64,000 bases of DNA, from positions 34,548 through 98,547 of the forward strand of contig NZ_MSDV01000056.1 of NCBI RefSeq assembly GCF_001931485.1, written 5' to 3'. This DNA comes from Burkholderia sp. SRS-W-2-2016. Lineage in GTDB: Bacteria > Pseudomonadota > Gammaproteobacteria > Burkholderiales > Burkholderiaceae. The stretch's first letter is position 1. Each line of letters starts with the position of its first letter. A program made the translations under genes and the position numbers. A model generated the notes under the pieces. It did no database searches. It was not told the DNA's origin and saw only the letters and a list, made by a program, of their open reading frames with translations. Of the stretch, positions 9,194 through 17,779 are shown one piece after another.

Positions 9194-10204
9194 ATGAATT
9201 TTAAAACCGCGCCCGAAACGTCTGCGCTCCATGCGGTCCACGTCATGATCGAGGAATACGGCGACACTTCGAAGCTGAGGCTGAGCGAAACCATGCTTCC
9301 ACCGCCCGCAGTGGGGGAGGTTCAAATTCGTCACACTGCTATCGGCGTCAATTTCGTCGACATCTATCACCGCACTGGCCTCTACCGCCTACCAGCGCTT
9401 CCCGCGGCGTTGGGTGTCGAGGCTGCCGGTGTCATCTACGCCGTCGGTGCCGGCGTAGAATCAATGCACCCCGGCCAGCGGGTTGCCTACGCTGGCCCGC
9501 CTGTAGGCAGCTACTCCAGCGCCAGAAATATTTCGGCCGCCCGCGTTCTGCCACTGCCTGATGATATCCACGACGACACAGCGGCCAGTCTGCTGCTGCG
9601 AGGTATCACCGCTCACATGCTCTGTTCTTATGTCTATCCCGTCAAAGCTGGCGACACGATATTGATCCACGCGGCGGCAGGCGGCCTTGGTCTCGTCCTG
9701 GTGCAATGGGCTAAAGCACTGGGCGCACGTGTTATCGGCACCGTCGGGTCCGCTGCCAAGGCGGAATTGGCAAAAGAACATGGCCTGGACGAGGCGATTC
9801 TTTATCGCGAACAGAATTTCGTGGCCAGGATACAGGCATTGACTGACGGTCGTGGCGTCGACTATGCAATCGATGGGATCGGTGGCAAGACACTCGTGGA
9901 GACGCTCGGCACTGTGCGCCCTTTCGGAACGGTCGCCAGCATTGGTCAGGTGAGTGGCGATTCAGGGCCGATCGACCTGTCTCTCCTTGGTCCAGCACGC
10001 TCGATTGCCATTTCCCGGCCAAGCGTATTCCAGTTCGTGGCCGATCCCGCCCGCTATCGGGAAGGAGTTTTGTCCACGTTCCAGCAATTGCGCAACGGGA
10101 TGGAGGCAAAAATTGGAGCGATGCTTCCTCTGGCTCAGGCAGCTGAAGCGCAACGTCGACTCGAGTCCGGTGAAACGAGCGGTTCAATCATATTGCGGCC
10201 CTGA
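9194..10204 (+). CDS. Zinc-independent NADPH:quinone oxidoreductase (MDR family)
   Basis: The start has AGGAG seven bases upstream. The 336-residue product shows the QOR pattern: an N-terminal GroES-like domain with GVNFVDIYHRTGLY, where a zinc-binding alcohol dehydrogenase would have its catalytic ligands, then a Rossmann domain with HAAAGGLGLVLVQWAKALGA at about 150-170. It should reduce quinones or related enones with NADPH in the cytosol. The divergent LysR gene suggests induction by an electrophile or quinone. Confidence 0.9.
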   Translation: MNFKTAPETSALHAVHVMIEEYGDTSKLRLSETMLPPPAVGEVQIRHTAIGVNFVDIYHRTGLYRLPALPAALGVEAAGVIYAVGAGVESMHPGQRVAYAGPPVGSYSSARNISAARVLPLPDDIHDDTAASLLLRGITAHMLCSYVYPVKAGDTILIHAAAGGLGLVLVQWAKALGARVIGTVGSAAKAELAKEHGLDEAILYREQNFVARIQALTDGRGVDYAIDGIGGKTLVETLGTVRPFGTVASIGQVSGDSGPIDLSLLGPARSIAISRPSVFQFVADPARYREGVLSTFQQLRNGMEAKIGAMLPLAQAAEAQRRLESGETSGSIILRP

Positions 10205-10362
10205 GCAAGCCGGATGGTGCCATCGAAGGGCCGTTATCAAGACGGGCAAAGGACCGTTTCGGGTCGACCACGGCCTTCCGGGGCGGGCAGCAGTCGCCAG
10301 AAAGGGACGTTCGAGCCGCCGACCAGAATTGCTGACAATCCCGCAAGGTCACAGGCGCAACC

Positions 10363-10656
10363 TCAAATTCGAGCCCCTGCCGCGAAGACCTGTTTCCAGA
10401 TCAACACCCGAACAGATCGACGCAAGCCTGTCGGCCAGAACGGATCAGTCCGAACCAATCGATCTACCGCCTCCGGCGTGTCCGCCTCAACCAGCCAGAG
10501 TCCCCCCGCGCCCGAGCCTTGGTTGTCGCGAAGCGGGCCGGCCGCCTTGATCATCGAAGCATGCTTGCCGAGAAAGTCCAGATGCGCCTGCATATGCAGG
10601 TCGCGCACGTCGACCCCGCAATTGTCGTTGTCTTCGAATAGAACGGCGAACAGCAT
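10363..10656 (-). CDS. YciI-like (YCII family) protein
   Basis: This 97-residue protein begins MLFAVLFEDN and has a conserved central His (QAHLDFL), an AGPLRD turn and a C-terminal DPFWPTGL segment typical of YCII proteins, which adopt a ferredoxin-like fold. AGGAG is well placed before the ATG. It is divergent from the LysR gene that starts at 10746, which may control it. YciI relatives act as small hydrolase- or dehalogenase-like enzymes or partner subunits; the activity here is not deducible. Confidence 0.85.
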   Translation of the reverse strand: MLFAVLFEDNDNCGVDVRDLHMQAHLDFLGKHASMIKAAGPLRDNQGSGAGGLWLVEADTPEAVDRLVRTDPFWPTGLRRSVRVLIWKQVFAAGARI

Positions 10657-10745
10657 CTTTGTATCTCCTGTTGGGTGGATGCGCTCAGCTTAGTGCGGCA
10701 TCATTGCCGTGCCAATGCACAAAATCGCCGGTTAAAACTGCAAAA

Positions 10746-11621
10746 ATGTCCGCTCTCGACTGGAACGACCTTCAGTACGTCCTTGCGGTTGCCCGTGACG
10801 GTGCCTACGCTGCGGCCGGGCGACGGTTGAGGACGGATCCGACAACCGTCGCGCGACGGGTGCGTGCCATCGAGTCCGCGCTGCATGTGAAATTGTTCGA
10901 GCGCGCGACGGATGGCCAGATGCGTCCGACTGAAGCCGGCGAGGTCGTGATTGCGCGAGCGCAAGTGGTCGAGGCGGAGATTGGTGGCTTGAGCGAGGTC
11001 GTGGAACGCGTCGACGGTGCCGTAAGCGGCTTGGTGCGAGTGACTGCCGTGCCATTGCTCGTTAATCGCGTGCTGGTCCCGGCCCTGCCGACATTGCTCA
11101 CGTCACACCCCGACTTACGAATCGAACTGATCGGCGACGGGCGAGACCTGAATCTGAATCGACGCGACGCTGACGTCGCCGTGCGTCTTGCGAGACCTCA
11201 AGACGCGGTCGGTAGCCGCATATTCGCCCGGCGAATCGGCCTGCTTCGCTACGCCGTGTATACGCGGGAGGCCGACAAGCAAAATGCGCAGACTCTGCCG
11301 TGGGTTGCGTACGAAGCCAGGATGGGTACATTTCCGCCGGCGCAATGGATCAATAGAGCTGCTCAAACGGGCGGCTTTGCGCCCGCGGCAGTCAATGATG
11401 CGGAGTCGCTCCTGCAATGCGTTCAGGCCGGGCTCGGGCGATCGTTGTTGCCATGTATCGTCGCCGATCATGCGGCGGGGCTTGCGCGGGTCGACTATCG
11501 CGGCCCAGCGCTGCTGGAGCGGGAAATCTGGACGTTGATCCATCCGGATGTACGACACCTCGCGCGCGTATCCGCAGTACTGGCGTGGATCGAAGCGACG
11601 CTGGCAGGCGGCGCAGTGTAG
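10746..11621 (+). CDS. LysR-family transcriptional regulator
   Basis: Starting at the ATG at 10746 gives 291 residues beginning MSALDWNDLQYVLAVARDG, the normal LysR opening. The 29 residues upstream, read from 10659, lack any family resemblance. The helix-turn-helix lies at about residues 20-45 (AYAAAGRRLRTDPTTVARRV) and is followed by the linker helix and a substrate-binding fold. It is divergent from the yciI-like gene with 89 bases between the starts. Confidence 0.88.
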   Translation: MSALDWNDLQYVLAVARDGAYAAAGRRLRTDPTTVARRVRAIESALHVKLFERATDGQMRPTEAGEVVIARAQVVEAEIGGLSEVVERVDGAVSGLVRVTAVPLLVNRVLVPALPTLLTSHPDLRIELIGDGRDLNLNRRDADVAVRLARPQDAVGSRIFARRIGLLRYAVYTREADKQNAQTLPWVAYEARMGTFPPAQWINRAAQTGGFAPAAVNDAESLLQCVQAGLGRSLLPCIVADHAAGLARVDYRGPALLEREIWTLIHPDVRHLARVSAVLAWIEATLAGGAV

Positions 11622-12047
11622 CCTCGTCGGCGAGCCTGGTGATCAGCCCATAGGCGACTATCTTCGAAAAATCTGAGCGACCGAGGCGGGTCGAGCTATG
11701 TGTCTTGCATCGACGGACACGGAGATTATCCTTGCGCTCGGTCGTCGGACTCTGGTCGGCCACTAGCAGCCGTTCAGGTACGGCGTCGCTCGGGCACTCA
11801 AATGTTAGCAACAACCCGAAACCCGCCATCCATTCGCGAACGACGAACGCTCAGGAGTCGGGTTTAGCTGATGGTTGCCGATGTCCAGCAACTGCCCTGC
11901 GCTTCGCCGACATTCACGAAGAGGTGCCGGCGAAAGTCGACCCCCGGTAAGTTTCCAGACCCGAGCGGACCAAAGCAAAGGTTTACAGTCGGGAATTCCC
12001 TGCAAGTCTGGGCGACCAGAGGAAGATTCCGTCGCTAACGTTGCACG
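11622..12047. other. 426-bp gap with no recognisable gene
   Basis: Short open frames exist on both strands (the longest about 145 codons, mostly overlapping the LysR gene antisense), but none has a ribosome-binding site plus a familiar protein pattern. Composition shifts from GC-rich LysR sequence to the AT-richer ATPase gene. It may be a recombination scar at the edge of the accessory block. Confidence 0.5.
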
Positions 12048-14132
12048 TTATTGCAAGAGCCGTTCGATCGCTTGACGAAGCTCTGGAGCTAGCTCATGCT
12101 CCGATGGCACGGAAAATCTGTCGAGTTTTTTTTCATCGTAGCCATTAGTCTTGACGATGTTCTTAAGCGATTTATGAAGCTTTTTGCCAAGTATATTTTT
12201 CGGCAGATCGCTTGCGTCGACATTCCAAAGTTTCTCTGATGCAGGCGAACCTCCGTCCTCGTAAAGGAGGCGATTAATGTGTTTTCTTTTATCGAAAAAA
12301 ACTTTCCTGCCATCAGTACATGATTGAGCCGCGGTATCGACCCAGTCGCTGGCGATCTGTTCAGACACTCCGTAAAGCGATGACAGGTACGCCGGTGTGC
12401 AAAAGTATGCTTCTGCATCAGAATGCCGCGTTACCCACACTGCTACGCCATTGGTCGTATATCGCTCCCCCCATCTTTCGCTCTCCTGCTCCGTCATGAA
12501 ATCACGATCACGATGTATAACGACTCTAACGTCGAAAGCCTGTTCTCCTAGCAATCCCTTCAGTAGCGCATTCTTGGGCAAATTGTCGACGCCAAAACAG
12601 CGGCAGATTGTGATTTGCCGATTCAGCTGTGGCCACTGCCGCAGTATCGCTCGAATTGCGTGATCGTTCTCATCTTCGACGAAGAATAGTATCTTTCGGT
12701 CGAGTCCTCCCCATCCCAACAACGAGCGAATCGCCTCGTCCTGATCTTCAACTACTTGACCGTTGTTCACCCACAGCAAGCTTGCGGCCGGAGAAGCCGC
12801 TCTTGCGATGTGGGGGCTGTGGGTAGTCAGAAGCACTTGCACATCAAATTCATCCGCGGCAAATTCCAAAGCCTCAATCAGTCGCTCTTGTTTGTCCGGG
12901 TGCAGGTGCGCGTCAGGCTCATCGATCAGAATCAGCTTCGGCCGAAATAAAATGAGGTAGGCAAAAATCTGAATGATCTGGAGGACGCCAGTCGCGGCAG
13001 CCTCTAGCGGGCGCTTGACGCCAGACAGCAATTGATCGTCAAACGATGCCTGGATGTGCACGTCCTCTCGTTCGTCAAAACTTACTTCGACCCGCACATT
13101 AGGATGCACCATCTGAACGAGACGGTTCAAGTGCTGGAGACGCTCTTCGGCCATGCGATTGTCTGTCTCCGCTGCCTGACGGCTGGCGATGTTAAACAGC
13201 ACATTGCGCAACACGCCCCCCGCATCACCGCCAGCAGCCTGCCTCCTTAGCAGGGGTTTTACGAGAATCGTTTCCTTCTCAGACAGACCCGCCAGACCCG
13301 GAATATATGTAGTAATTAGCTCTTCACGTTGTTTGAAAGGGCTTACAGCACTTCCCCCGTCAATATGTACAGAAATTCCACCGCGATTGCGCGCTGCCCA
13401 GATTCTGACTGTTGCAGTTGAAGACGTTTCGTCCCCGGCGCCGGCGTGCCTGAATGCAACCGACGTTGGTTGACTGGATTGATCAGTTGATAATTCCCCT
13501 CTGTGAGCTGTCGTCAAAGGCTCGCTAGATGGCGAGTAATCCAGTCTTTCGAACGAGACGACTTCTGATTGACTCCGGGGAGGTATGTAGCTCGCCGCAC
13601 GTGTTGCCCAGTGAATTGCCTGTAACACTGATGACTTGCCCGATCCATTCGGACCGACCAATATAGTAACGTCGGACAGCGGGACCTGAAGGTTTCTTAC
13701 TGCCTTGAAGTTGGTAATTTCGACTGAAGCAAGCTTGGTCCAGCGTAGCTTTTTTGCCTTCGTGTCTAGCTGCGGGCTAAGTTGGTCGATAGAAATATTC
13801 GTTACGGCTGCAGGCTCTGGGACCGGCACCTGCACGGGCGGCTGACTGCGAACAAAGGTTCTTTTTTTCCGGACTTCAACCTGGATTGTACGAGCCTTGC
13901 CGTCAGATCCTTTTTGAGCGAACTCAGAAGCATGTCGCCTGGTCAGTTCTATCTTTGAATCTGAGATCCCATTCATTGCGCGCAAATGCGCAAGCAGCTT
14001 TGATTTGTCTGCCTCCGAGATGGCGTCGCTAGCGGATTCCTTCACTGCCCCGGCGGCGTTTAGCTGCTCGATCAGGACCTCCACAGGCATACGCAACTCA
14101 GCAGCAAACTTCCCCACTGTATTACTACTCAT
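12048..14132 (-). CDS. IF-2 N-terminal domain fused to an ABC ATPase and TOPRIM/DUF4435-like domain (PARIS/OLD-like)
   Basis: The product has 694 residues from the ATG at 14132; a GTG nine bases earlier is possible. Positions below count from that GTG. Residues 4-98 read like the start of betaproteobacterial translation initiation factor IF-2: an IF2_N helical bundle (VGKFAAELRMPVEVLIEQL, EADKSKLLAHL), then LTRRH and the hallmark VEVRKKRTFV. A Pro-rich linker leads to an ABC-type ATPase with Walker A GPNGSGKSS (163-171), signature-like ATGVLQII (383), Walker B LILIDEPDAHLHP (403-415) and TTHSP (439). A TOPRIM-like domain follows with FVEDEND (E489), DRD (545-547) and DAEAYF (E577), resembling DUF4435. 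No GTPase domain of IF-2 is present. ATPase-TOPRIM proteins of the OLD/PARIS type defend against phages; that role here is inference. The gene is clearly AT-richer than its neighbours. Confidence 0.85.
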   Translation of the reverse strand: MSSNTVGKFAAELRMPVEVLIEQLNAAGAVKESASDAISEADKSKLLAHLRAMNGISDSKIELTRRHASEFAQKGSDGKARTIQVEVRKKRTFVRSQPPVQVPVPEPAAVTNISIDQLSPQLDTKAKKLRWTKLASVEITNFKAVRNLQVPLSDVTILVGPNGSGKSSVLQAIHWATRAASYIPPRSQSEVVSFERLDYSPSSEPLTTAHRGELSTDQSSQPTSVAFRHAGAGDETSSTATVRIWAARNRGGISVHIDGGSAVSPFKQREELITTYIPGLAGLSEKETILVKPLLRRQAAGGDAGGVLRNVLFNIASRQAAETDNRMAEERLQHLNRLVQMVHPNVRVEVSFDEREDVHIQASFDDQLLSGVKRPLEAAATGVLQIIQIFAYLILFRPKLILIDEPDAHLHPDKQERLIEALEFAADEFDVQVLLTTHSPHIARAASPAASLLWVNNGQVVEDQDEAIRSLLGWGGLDRKILFFVEDENDHAIRAILRQWPQLNRQITICRCFGVDNLPKNALLKGLLGEQAFDVRVVIHRDRDFMTEQESERWGERYTTNGVAVWVTRHSDAEAYFCTPAYLSSLYGVSEQIASDWVDTAAQSCTDGRKVFFDKRKHINRLLYEDGGSPASEKLWNVDASDLPKNILGKKLHKSLKNIVKTNGYDEKKLDRFSVPSEHELAPELRQAIERLLQ

Positions 14133-14622
14133 TTTCAGCACCGTATTTTAATTTTTGGAGAATTCTCGCGTCTCTCGTATTGAATGCAATGAGAGTGTTG
14201 CTCTCGAAGTGATTCGCCGATCGCATCATTTTTGGTGCTTGGATTATAACGGAGTCCGTGCACCGGTGAGTTCGAGATAGGAACGGAGTTTGCATGTGAG
14301 CGCCTATCGGCAAGTGAGCCTTCGACAGGACGATCGCCTCGGGTCGCCTTGATTTGCTAACGCGACTGTAAGAACGGCGGCAGAGCAACCTGCAACCGAC
14401 GTACCGCTGTTGCCGCGGATCTTTGGGTTGCCGTGAGCCCGAAGGACTTTTCCGGGGCGCGCACGTACCTTCGCTCTCGTCTCTCGTAACGTCGCTCCCC
14501 GGACAGATGAGAACCAGACTGCGCGGATGGCAGTTGCTAGTATGGAGCGGTCGGCGAAATCACCCAGCGATGACCGGCAGCAAAGGGCCGACCGCCGCCG
14601 TTTGTCCCATACGCCGCTCCAC
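14133..14622. other. 490-bp region without a gene, upstream of the IF2N-ATPase
   Basis: The part nearest the ATPase start (14140-14240) is AT-rich and is the likely promoter region for that minus-strand gene. The rest is GC-rich and holds only overlapping short frames without ribosome-binding sites or recognisable domains. It also lies immediately after the last gene of the type VI cassette, so it should contain that operon's end; I see no strong intrinsic terminator. Confidence 0.45.
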
Positions 14623-16050
14623 CTATTCGTCACGGCCATCGTACAGTTCCTCGACATCCTCAAAGCGGAGCGGCGCGCACAGTGCTTCAATAAAGACAAA
14701 CCCGAAAAGCAGGATAGGAGCCAGCAGAGGTATTGCACCGGGAGCCTCGGTGGCGACCAAAACAACTCCGAGCAGGCCGCATATGCAGGCATAGGCGACA
14801 ACCCTGAATGGCCGCAGATGACGTAACTCATACTTCCGCACGACGGGTACCGGAACCGCCTGCGTGCCAGTCAGATTAAGCAGGACACCAGCGCCACCCG
14901 ATGTGGCAATGAGCTGCGTGCCCTGACCGTGCTGCACCATTTCCGCCGCGAGTGCCTGGGCCAGAAGCGCACCCGCAGGTCCCGCTTTGCCAATGGCGAG
15001 GTCCACATCATGAGCGGCGGCCTTCAGCGCCGCCGCTTCCGATGCGGCTTCTGCCGCATGCCGGGCCTGCTTCGGCAGCGAACTGAGCCAGAGGTGTCTG
15101 ACATACTCTGGCGGCATCCGCTGTGCCGTCAGCATGTCCCGCAATGCCGGCGTCACGGAATCCGGCGCCGACGATATCGGCTGGAACACGTAGGCCTGTG
15201 GCCTGAATTCGCGCGGATACCTACCGATGAAGTCCTCGGAGGCAACGAGCATTCCCACCGCAACTTCCGAGTACCTGGCATCCTGTCCTTCCCGATGAAG
15301 CTGGCAGGCGAGTAGAAGGCAGAGGTCCGGCATGTTCCCTTCGTTCAGCCACCGATGGACCAGGGCCGCGTCGATAGGTCCTTCGGCCCGCTCGACGCGC
15401 ATCCGGTCGGCAGCAGGCAGGTCGAGATTTTGCAGCATCGTACGCACCGCGCTGATTCCGTCATCATCCTCCGACTGAAGGATGATGACGAAGGAGTGTC
15501 TGGCGGCAAAGCGCGCCATGAAGGGCACAAAGGGCGTGAGGAGCTTTTCGAGCGTCGCATCCAGACGCGAAGCCGATAACACCAGGTCGCGGCTTTCGTC
15601 TCCCGCGTCGGCCTCATGGTCTGCGGACAACGGCAGCAACTTTCCTTCATTGCGCGGTTCGCTGCCTTCCAGGCCGAGCATACGTTCAGCAAGGTCGCTC
15701 TCCGGCGTGAATGTCACGCTTTCGAGTATCGCCACGCATCCCTGTGACCACGCCTGCCAGCGCACCCGCGCACGCGCACACAGGAAGTTCCAGACATCCA
15801 CGGTGTCTGCCCAGTCCTCATACCCCAGGTAGCAGAAGGCGCACAGGAGCCCGCTCACCAGCAGTGGAACCAGCAACGCGCGAGTGGCAAAGGCGGGGGA
15901 GACAACCGGCTGCCCCTTTTCCCAGGTCAGCACCGTCACTGCGAACGCGATAATGAACACGAGAACCGCAATCGCGACAGCGATCCACGCAGACGGTGGT
16001 TTTTCGTGTTCGAGCTCCTTTCGCTCGTGATATCGCCAGTCCAGCTTCAT
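14623..16050 (-). CDS. Uncharacterised membrane protein, last gene of the VgrG cassette
   Basis: This 475-residue protein has two hydrophobic segments near residues 22-42 and 60-80, a long soluble middle of about 330 residues, and two more hydrophobic segments near 415-455. That topology would put the large domain in the cytoplasm if both termini are inside. The middle contains FVIILQSEDDDG, an Ala-rich coiled stretch at about 335-375 and no catalytic motif I recognise. Its start overlaps the PAAR stop by four bases, so it is co-translated with the cassette. It could be an adaptor, a chaperone-like loading factor or an accessory immunity protein. Confidence 0.75.
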   Translation of the reverse strand: MKLDWRYHERKELEHEKPPSAWIAVAIAVLVFIIAFAVTVLTWEKGQPVVSPAFATRALLVPLLVSGLLCAFCYLGYEDWADTVDVWNFLCARARVRWQAWSQGCVAILESVTFTPESDLAERMLGLEGSEPRNEGKLLPLSADHEADAGDESRDLVLSASRLDATLEKLLTPFVPFMARFAARHSFVIILQSEDDDGISAVRTMLQNLDLPAADRMRVERAEGPIDAALVHRWLNEGNMPDLCLLLACQLHREGQDARYSEVAVGMLVASEDFIGRYPREFRPQAYVFQPISSAPDSVTPALRDMLTAQRMPPEYVRHLWLSSLPKQARHAAEAASEAAALKAAAHDVDLAIGKAGPAGALLAQALAAEMVQHGQGTQLIATSGGAGVLLNLTGTQAVPVPVVRKYELRHLRPFRVVAYACICGLLGVVLVATEAPGAIPLLAPILLFGFVFIEALCAPLRFEDVEELYDGRDE

Positions 16051-16304
16051 CGGATTTTCATTCCTTTAGTCTTCGCGATCACACGGCTACCGCATTCCGT
16101 CGCGCAGTCATCGACTACCCACTTGCGACCGCCCTCGCTGTAGCCTTCGCCGTGCTCGATGATCTGGTTGTCGCCGTGCAGGGGACAGGTCACGATGTCG
16201 TAATGCAACGCGACCATGCGGCCATTCAGACGGAAAGTCGAGGTCGCTTGTTTGACGACGCCACCGTGCGTAGTGGGGTCGCCTTCACAGACAGGTTTCT
16301 TCAT
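16047..16304 (-). CDS. PAAR-domain spike protein
   Basis: This 85-residue protein fits a minimal PAAR domain: CEGDPTTHGGVV at the start, TSTFRLNGRMVAL in the middle, and DIVTCPLHG plus a late DDCATECGSRV segment supplying the Cys/His residues that bind the structural zinc. PAAR proteins cap the VgrG trimer tip and may carry effectors. It has no C-terminal toxin extension. Four-base overlaps join it to the immunity gene before it and the membrane protein after it. Its place behind the immunity genes rather than next to vgrG is a little unusual. Confidence 0.87.
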   Translation of the reverse strand: MKKPVCEGDPTTHGGVVKQATSTFRLNGRMVALHYDIVTCPLHGDNQIIEHGEGYSEGGRKWVVDDCATECGSRVIAKTKGMKIR

Positions 16305-17032
16305 CGGTCGCCTCTGATCAGCGGGGCGTCAGGGTTGGTTGGCTTGATAGATGCATCGCAATGGATGTGGTCGTCGCCTGAGGGTGTGCGCAGGCCGCTA
16401 GGAACCAACGTGTCTTCTTCGACGTGCTTGTTATCCGGTATATCGCTCTTTCCGTCGTAGATGAAACCGGGAATCAACGGATAAGACTCCACGTACGAAT
16501 CTGTATTTCGTCGCTTTTCGACATATACACGCTCCCGGTCAACATAAACCGCATATCTCTTCGAATCCTCGAACGGATCAAAGCTATGAGGCATGTACTC
16601 CAGCGAATGAAAATTCTTGCCGCCGTCTGTTGAGTACGCCAGGTACACGCTTACGCCGCGCTCATTCGTGACCAGCCCCGGGGGAGCGCCCGACGGAAAA
16701 ACAAGGTTACGTCCAGTCGGATCAGCATTGATTAACATCCCCTGATAATCCTCGTACCCACCTCTCCCGAGCTGATGTCGAATACCTGAATGCGTATCGT
16801 TGTACCAGGTTTCCCCATAATTGCAGTCGCGATAGCGCTCCAGCGTCACGAACCGATGATCGTCAATGCGATAGATGACCTGCGGCGGCGAATCGTAGGG
16901 AAGCTCCTTCGCCGCCATGAAATCACTAAGCATGAAAATGAACGGCTCGTCTGGCTTCGTTTCCTTGCAGCCTTGCAACGTCGCGAGTAGGGCCAGCGCG
17001 ATGACTGTGCACCCTGTTCCTTTAGTCATCAT
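16301..17032 (-). CDS. Tli3-like immunity lipoprotein, copy 2
   Basis: This 243-residue protein has a lipoprotein signal (hydrophobic VIALALLATLQGC, lipobox LQGC, Cys near residue 22), so it should be anchored in an envelope membrane facing the periplasm. It matches the copy at 17048-17779 in length and along the whole N- and C-terminal thirds, but differs more in the middle (about residues 75-140). Because it follows a Tle3-like lipase it is best read as a periplasmic immunity protein that blocks the toxin. Fifteen bases separate it from copy 1. Confidence 0.8.
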   Translation of the reverse strand: MMTKGTGCTVIALALLATLQGCKETKPDEPFIFMLSDFMAAKELPYDSPPQVIYRIDDHRFVTLERYRDCNYGETWYNDTHSGIRHQLGRGGYEDYQGMLINADPTGRNLVFPSGAPPGLVTNERGVSVYLAYSTDGGKNFHSLEYMPHSFDPFEDSKRYAVYVDRERVYVEKRRNTDSYVESYPLIPGFIYDGKSDIPDNKHVEEDTLVPSGLRTPSGDDHIHCDASIKPTNPDAPLIRGDR

Positions 17033-17047
17033 CTCAGGTCAGCCTCT

Positions 17048-17779
17048 TCATCTGTCGCCGCTGATCAGCGGAGCGTCAGGGTTGGTCGGCTTGATAGATG
17101 CATCGCAATGGATGCGGTCGTCGCCGGAAGGTGTGCGCAGGCCGCTAGGAACCATCGTGTCTTCTTCGACGTGCTTGTTATCCGGTATATCGCTCTTTCC
17201 GTCGTAGATGAAACCGGGAATCAACGGATAAGACTCCACGTACGAATCTGTATTTCGTCGCTTCTCAACATATACACGATCGCGATCGACATACACTGCA
17301 TATCTCTTCGATTCGCTGAATGGATTGAAACTATGTGGCATATAGTCCAGAGCATCGAAGGTTTTCCCACCGTCCGTCGAGTACATCATTTCAACAGTCC
17401 AGCCGCGATCTATGGTGGCTATATTTGGGGGAGACCCAGACGGGAAAACAAGATTTCTACCAGTCGGGTCAGCATTGAAGAGCATTCCCTGATACCCTTC
17501 GATTCCTGCCCGGCCGAGATATTTCCGGATGTGTGTACGCGTATCGTTGTACCAGGTATCACCGTGGTAGCAATCGCGATAGCGCTCCAGTGTCACGAAC
17601 CTGTGATCGTCAATGCGATAGATAACTTGTGGTGGCGAATCGTAGGGTAGCTCCTTCGCTGCCATGAAATCACTCAGCATGAACACATATGGTTCGTCTG
17701 ATTTTTTTCCCGTACAGCCCTGTAACAGCGCAAGCAGAGGCAGGGCGATGACTGTGCACCGCATGCCTTTAATCGCCAT
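17048..17779 (-). CDS. Tli3-like immunity lipoprotein, copy 1
   Basis: Choosing the ATG at 17779 makes it 243 residues, exactly the length of copy 2, and aligns MAIKGMRC with the start of that copy. This start lies inside the end of the lipase gene (11-base overlap), so translation is probably coupled. The signal is lipoprotein-like with lipobox LQGC. The C-terminal about 85 residues are almost identical to copy 2. In the Tle3 family an adjacent periplasmic lipoprotein neutralises the phospholipase; that is the inferred role here. Confidence 0.82.
   Translation of the reverse strand: MAIKGMRCTVIALPLLALLQGCTGKKSDEPYVFMLSDFMAAKELPYDSPPQVIYRIDDHRFVTLERYRDCYHGDTWYNDTRTHIRKYLGRAGIEGYQGMLFNADPTGRNLVFPSGSPPNIATIDRGWTVEMMYSTDGGKTFDALDYMPHSFNPFSESKRYAVYVDRDRVYVEKRRNTDSYVESYPLIPGFIYDGKSDIPDNKHVEEDTMVPSGLRTPSGDDRIHCDASIKPTNPDAPLISGDR

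Noticed and set aside
12048..14132. Reading the IF2N gene as translation initiation factor IF-2 itself
   Set aside because: The G domain and C-terminal domains of IF-2 are absent, and the bulk of the protein is an ABC ATPase with a TOPRIM-like domain.
14304..14831. A 175-codon minus-strand frame between the ATPase and the cassette
   Set aside because: It overlaps the end of the membrane-protein gene in another frame and has a Cys/Arg/Ser-rich random composition.
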